In this document: positions 62,706-64,000 of the stretch, piece by piece
Layout: each line of letters starts with the position of its first letter
Position numbering within the stretch: the stretch's first letter is position 1
From: Anaerolineaceae bacterium oral taxon 439
GTDB lineage: Bacteria; Chloroflexota; Anaerolineae; Anaerolineales; Anaerolineaceae
DNA length: 64,000 bases
Direction: 5' to 3'
Assembly (NCBI GenBank): GCA_001717545.1
Contig: CP017039.1
Span: 2,418,001 to 2,482,000, forward strand
Position numbers and translations under genes: made by a program
Notes under the pieces: model-generated
What the model was told of the DNA's origin: nothing
What the model saw: only the letters and a program-made list of their open reading frames with translations
Database searches by the model: none

Positions 62706-63179
62706 TTATTTAACTGTCCCAACGCAATAATTATCGCCAGAAACCGGAAGACTTACTAATGAATACGGGTCTCCCCTTCCACAAGATTTCACATCTCTGG
62801 ATGCATCGCCAACCATATTTGTATAAATACGGTAATCTTTGTCAACCGGACCCGCCGATCGTTCACTAAAGTGAGGTTGATAGCCATTCATTAAAAAGTA
62901 AACGGATCCACCAATATACTGGGGAGTAACTTTTTGATTCACGACTGTTGTCCATTTTGCATTACAGAACAACGATTTCCTTGTTGACACCTCTACCTCA
63001 GTAACAGACTTACGTAAATAATAAGTCGCCGCATAATCGCACCCAGTTGAGTGAGGGTTTAAACCATGACACCCCATTCCCTGACAACTCCCCGCATGCA
63101 CGTTTACGACGCCGATTGGCAACGCAATACAGCACAGAACGACAAACAAAACCACAAAATTTATCAGCCGTTTCCTCAT
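62706..63179 (-). CDS. secreted DUF2690-like protein
   Basis: A 157-residue exported protein. After a signal peptide (FVVLFVVLCCIALPIGVVNVHA) the mature start SCQGMGCHGLNPHSTGCDYAAT fits DUF2690, a family best known from actinobacteria with CxGxxCxGxDPxxxxC; STRKSLFCNAKWTTV matches its second conserved block. Function unknown. ATG 63179 has AAGGAG eight bases upstream. The gene is clearly more AT-rich than its surroundings, as is the 5' end of paralogue D, pointing to acquisition. Confidence 0.7.
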   Translation of the reverse strand: MRKRLINFVVLFVVLCCIALPIGVVNVHAGSCQGMGCHGLNPHSTGCDYAATYYLRKSVTEVEVSTRKSLFCNAKWTTVVNQKVTPQYIGGSVYFLMNGYQPHFSERSAGPVDKDYRIYTNMVGDASRDVKSCGRGDPYSLVSLPVSGDNYCVGTVK

Positions 63180-63397
63180 AATTTTCTCCTTTTTAATATG
63201 CAATACCTTATACCTTGCGCTCGCCCGATTCTCCCCAGGGCAACGGCGGATGTGCGGCGCCGTTGGCTGATAACAGTGTAATTCAGTTGGAAAGCGTCGT
63301 CAAGATGAATACGATTGAATGATTGAGAAGACGACGTTTCAACGTTGACCGGGAAACGAATTCCGAAAGAGAATCTTTCGAGCTTGCATTCTTGAAC

Positions 63398-63414
63398 TTT
63401 ATCAGTGATAAAAT
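63398..63414 (+). promoter_or_regulatory. tetO-like palindrome overlapping a -10 box, upstream of solute-binding protein gene
   Basis: TTTATCA-G-TGATAAA (63398-63412) is a perfect palindrome whose core TATCAGTGATA equals the core of the Tn10 tet operator. TAAAAT (63409-63414) overlaps it and could be a -10, with TTGCAT 19 bases upstream as a weak -35. The rest of the gap 63180-63525 shows no gene, tRNA or terminator that I can support. Confidence 0.5.
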
Positions 63415-63525
63415 TATTTACGAGCCAGACTTACCGGAAAGCCTTCGCGCGATTGACAGCCTGAATATTTTTTAAATCGTGGGAACGCGGGGAACCCCTC
63501 GCATAAATTGACCAAGGAGAAAAAC

Positions 63526-64000
63526 ATGAAGAAGAGTATCGCAGTATTCATCGTTATTGCCGTTGCGCTCCTGAGTATCAGCGCAGTTCTCGCCGCCGAC
63601 GTCGAAGTCACCTGGTGGCACAGGTTCACCGAAGGGCAGGAGGCTATCCTTCAGGAAATCATCGCCGAATTCAACGAGGCCAACCCGGGGATCAAGGTCG
63701 TCGCCGAATCGCAGCCGTACGACGGGTTCCTTGCGAAGGTTTACGAAGCCGTTTCAACCGGGACCGGACCGGATATAATCTTCAACTACGCCTCAACCGC
63801 CGCCGACTATATCCCGGACGGGCTGATCGTTGACCAGTCGAAATACATGGAATCCGATTATAAAGCCCGCGTTTCCGAAGGGATTTACGCCGAATCGACC
63901 GGCTTTGAGGACGGCGGTCTCTACGCCGTCGCGGTCCAGTCGACCGGTCCGATCCTCTTCTATAATAAGACGATGTTCGATAAGGTCGGGTTTTCCGCTC
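63526..64000 (+). CDS. sugar-type ABC transporter substrate-binding protein, 5' part (runs off window)
   Basis: First 158 codons of an extracellular solute-binding protein family 1 member. Signal peptide MKKSIAVFIVIAVALLSISA...AA is followed by VTWWHRFTEGQEAILQEIIAEFNEANPGIKV, YDGFLAKVYEAVSTGTGPDI, and GLYAVAVQSTGPILFYNKTMFDKVGF, the standard ligand-binding lobe of oligosaccharide or glycerol-phosphate importers. There is no lipobox cysteine, so anchoring, if any, is not by lipid at the signal site. AAGGAG lies six bases before ATG 63526. Permease genes would be expected downstream, outside the window. Confidence 0.93.
   Translation, partial: MKKSIAVFIVIAVALLSISAVLAADVEVTWWHRFTEGQEAILQEIIAEFNEANPGIKVVAESQPYDGFLAKVYEAVSTGTGPDIIFNYASTAADYIPDGLIVDQSKYMESDYKARVSEGIYAESTGFEDGGLYAVAVQSTGPILFYNKTMFDKVGFSA

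Noticed and set aside
59329-63179. Toxin-immunity or contact-dependent inhibition locus
   Set aside because: No large exoprotein, polymorphic toxin domain, secretion partner or obvious immunity gene; the tandem copies are all secreted and similar.

Overview
The window is a gene-dense, moderately GC-rich bacterial chromosome segment. The gene set suggests a strictly bacterial, probably anaerobic, monoderm-like lineage; Chloroflexota (class Anaerolineae) is my best guess. The reasons are the short IF2, the zinc-type L28, the 900-residue DHH-CBS-CCA enzyme, the dcw cluster with a joined murC-murB, ComB, and TatA/TatA-like/TatC without an obvious classical TatB. This is inference from gene content; no 16S rRNA or tRNA gene is present.

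Layout. Bases 1-6.4 kb: 3' end of phosphofructokinase, uvrB, a GNAT acetyltransferase overlapping the DHH-CBS-CCA nucleotidyltransferase, then rpmB. 6.6-15.1 kb: a secreted esterase facing the minus-strand transcription/translation operon nusA-ylxR-infB-rbfA-nrnA-truB-ribF. 15.4-31.2 kb: a dcw cluster from a good promoter: mraZ-rsmH-ftsL-ftsI-murF-mraY-murD-ftsW/murG-murC/murB-ftsQ-ftsA-ftsZ. murE is absent from it. ftsW and murG are read as one ORF, but a G6 tract at the junction suggests a lost base rather than a designed fusion. 31.3-38.4 kb: a methyltransferase, a DUF4153 membrane protein, and two divergent units encoding GT-C-like membrane proteins and a lipoprotein.

38.46-43.63 kb is an AT-rich, probably acquired, amino-acid uptake and transamination unit: a divergent IclR regulator, an aminotransferase and a complete polar amino-acid ABC importer. 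43.7-49.5 kb: ahcY, then a lysine-riboswitch-controlled dapA-dapB-ddh operon and a separately promoted aspartokinase; together they cover the first step and three later steps of the meso-diaminopimelate/lysine route. 49.6-52.6 kb: a metN-metI-metQ methionine importer whose leader carries an intrinsic terminator and a Met-containing mini-ORF, whose ATPase lacks the C-terminal sensor domain and whose binding protein carries an alanine-rich repeated spacer. 52.8-54.1 kb: tat genes. 54.2-59.3 kb: a 50-residue two-helix protein, a phosphoesterase, comB, a large secreted protein and a GH1 beta-glucosidase.

59.3-63.2 kb is the least ordinary part: four tandem paralogous secreted cysteine-containing proteins that share long near-identical DNA blocks around diverged centres, followed by an AT-rich DUF2690 protein. 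The window ends in the 5' part of a sugar-type ABC solute-binding protein preceded by a tetO-like palindrome. Several promoters show a clear TATAAT with a weak -35; two of them sit only 7-8 bases before the start codon, so some transcripts are probably leaderless.
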